From Hippopus hippopus (Eukaryota > Mollusca > Bivalvia > Cardiida > Cardiidae), in contig OX328106.1 of the NCBI GenBank assembly GCA_946811185.2, positions 28,208,426 to 28,272,425 of the forward strand: a stretch of DNA of 64,000 bases, given 5' to 3'. The notes beneath the pieces were generated by a model. It searched no databases. It saw only the letters and a program-made list of their open reading frames with translations, and was not told where the DNA came from. This document shows, piece by piece, positions 63,661-64,000 of this stretch (the first letter of the stretch is position 1; each line of letters starts with the position of its first letter). The position numbers were made by a program, and so were the translations under genes.

Positions 63661-63904
63661 TAAGGGATCATAAAATATTAATATCTTCACTGAAGCCTAT
63701 GTTATGGGTACTCATTAGAACTCTCTCAGTGAGACAGTTCTAATCAATACCCACAACATGAGTTTTATTCAAGAAGTAATTTTATAATTACACTTTGAAC
63801 CCAAATGATTAATGGATTATTCTGAAAATTTAAAAATTTTGTGTGAAAGTTTGTAATTTACCCATTACCTTAATATGCAGACAACTGTTTTTTTATTACA
63901 GCAG

Positions 63905-63990
63905 GCCACTTTTTAAAACATTGAAGCAGAAGGAGAAATTGTTGATAAGGAGCAATTTTTCCTTTTGCCAGAGAGATTTTAACTTGTATT
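63905..63990. mobile_element. TTAA MITE fragment
   Basis: AAAACATTGAAGCAGAAGGAG and GAGCAATTTTTCCTTTTGCC at the window's right edge. Confidence 0.4.
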
Positions 63991-64000
63991 GGTATTACTG

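Overview
The window is eukaryotic: AT-rich, intron-bearing and saturated with transposon relics. The repeat types (tRNA-derived SINEs with a TTAAAC-type tail, tandem arrays rich in AGGTCA half-sites, GGAC/GACA microsatellites followed by a terminal hairpin, dense TTAA-flanked foldback MITEs) match what I know of bivalve mollusc genomes. I therefore infer a bivalve, without naming a species.

The one clear host gene is on the minus strand: PSTK, L-seryl-tRNA(Sec) kinase of selenocysteine synthesis. I assembled six exons from 48495 down to 27164. All splice phases agree and the result is a 353-codon protein with an N-terminal P-loop (GLPASGKS). Intron 4 is 11.7 kb. It holds a Tc1/mariner-type transposon (33056-34587, DD35E, one nonsense codon) sitting in a repeat whose empty paralogue lies nearby. 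It also holds an LTR retroelement (37087-40643, 4-bp GTAG target duplication) reduced to an env-like pseudogene plus LTRs, with gag and pol missing.

Positions 1-9626 and about 20785-30216 are two copies of one segment. The right copy carries the true PSTK exons 5 and 6; the left copy carries a second, apparently intact pair of the same exons (9460-9279 and 6787-6573). The copies differ by scattered substitutions, a SINE present only in the left copy with a perfect 12-bp target duplication, and an 84-bp deletion inside a palindrome in the left copy. This is either a partial tandem gene duplication or an unmerged haplotype in the assembly.

Layout. 1-9626: left copy, with three AGGTCA-type arrays. 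9627-20656: spacer of mobile elements (SINE, an AAGTATCAGG-motif element with 8-bp target duplication, a degenerate DDE_1 transposase with a PHD-like zinc finger, several foldback elements). 20657-30244: right copy. 30245-48495: PSTK introns and 5' exons with their insertions. 48500-49300: PSTK promoter side and a near-perfect TTAA MITE. 49336-55051: a 5.7-kb foldback element with TACGCCACAG arrays in both arms, carrying nested insertions. 55052-64000: a possible first exon of another gene (56216-56036), a GC-rich inverted-repeat element (56635-57820), a CAGGGGCGTAGC element, more MITEs, and a possible last exon near 63000.

Most open frames of 60-110 codons here come from repeats and are not annotated as genes. 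All family assignments are by eye; no database search was run.
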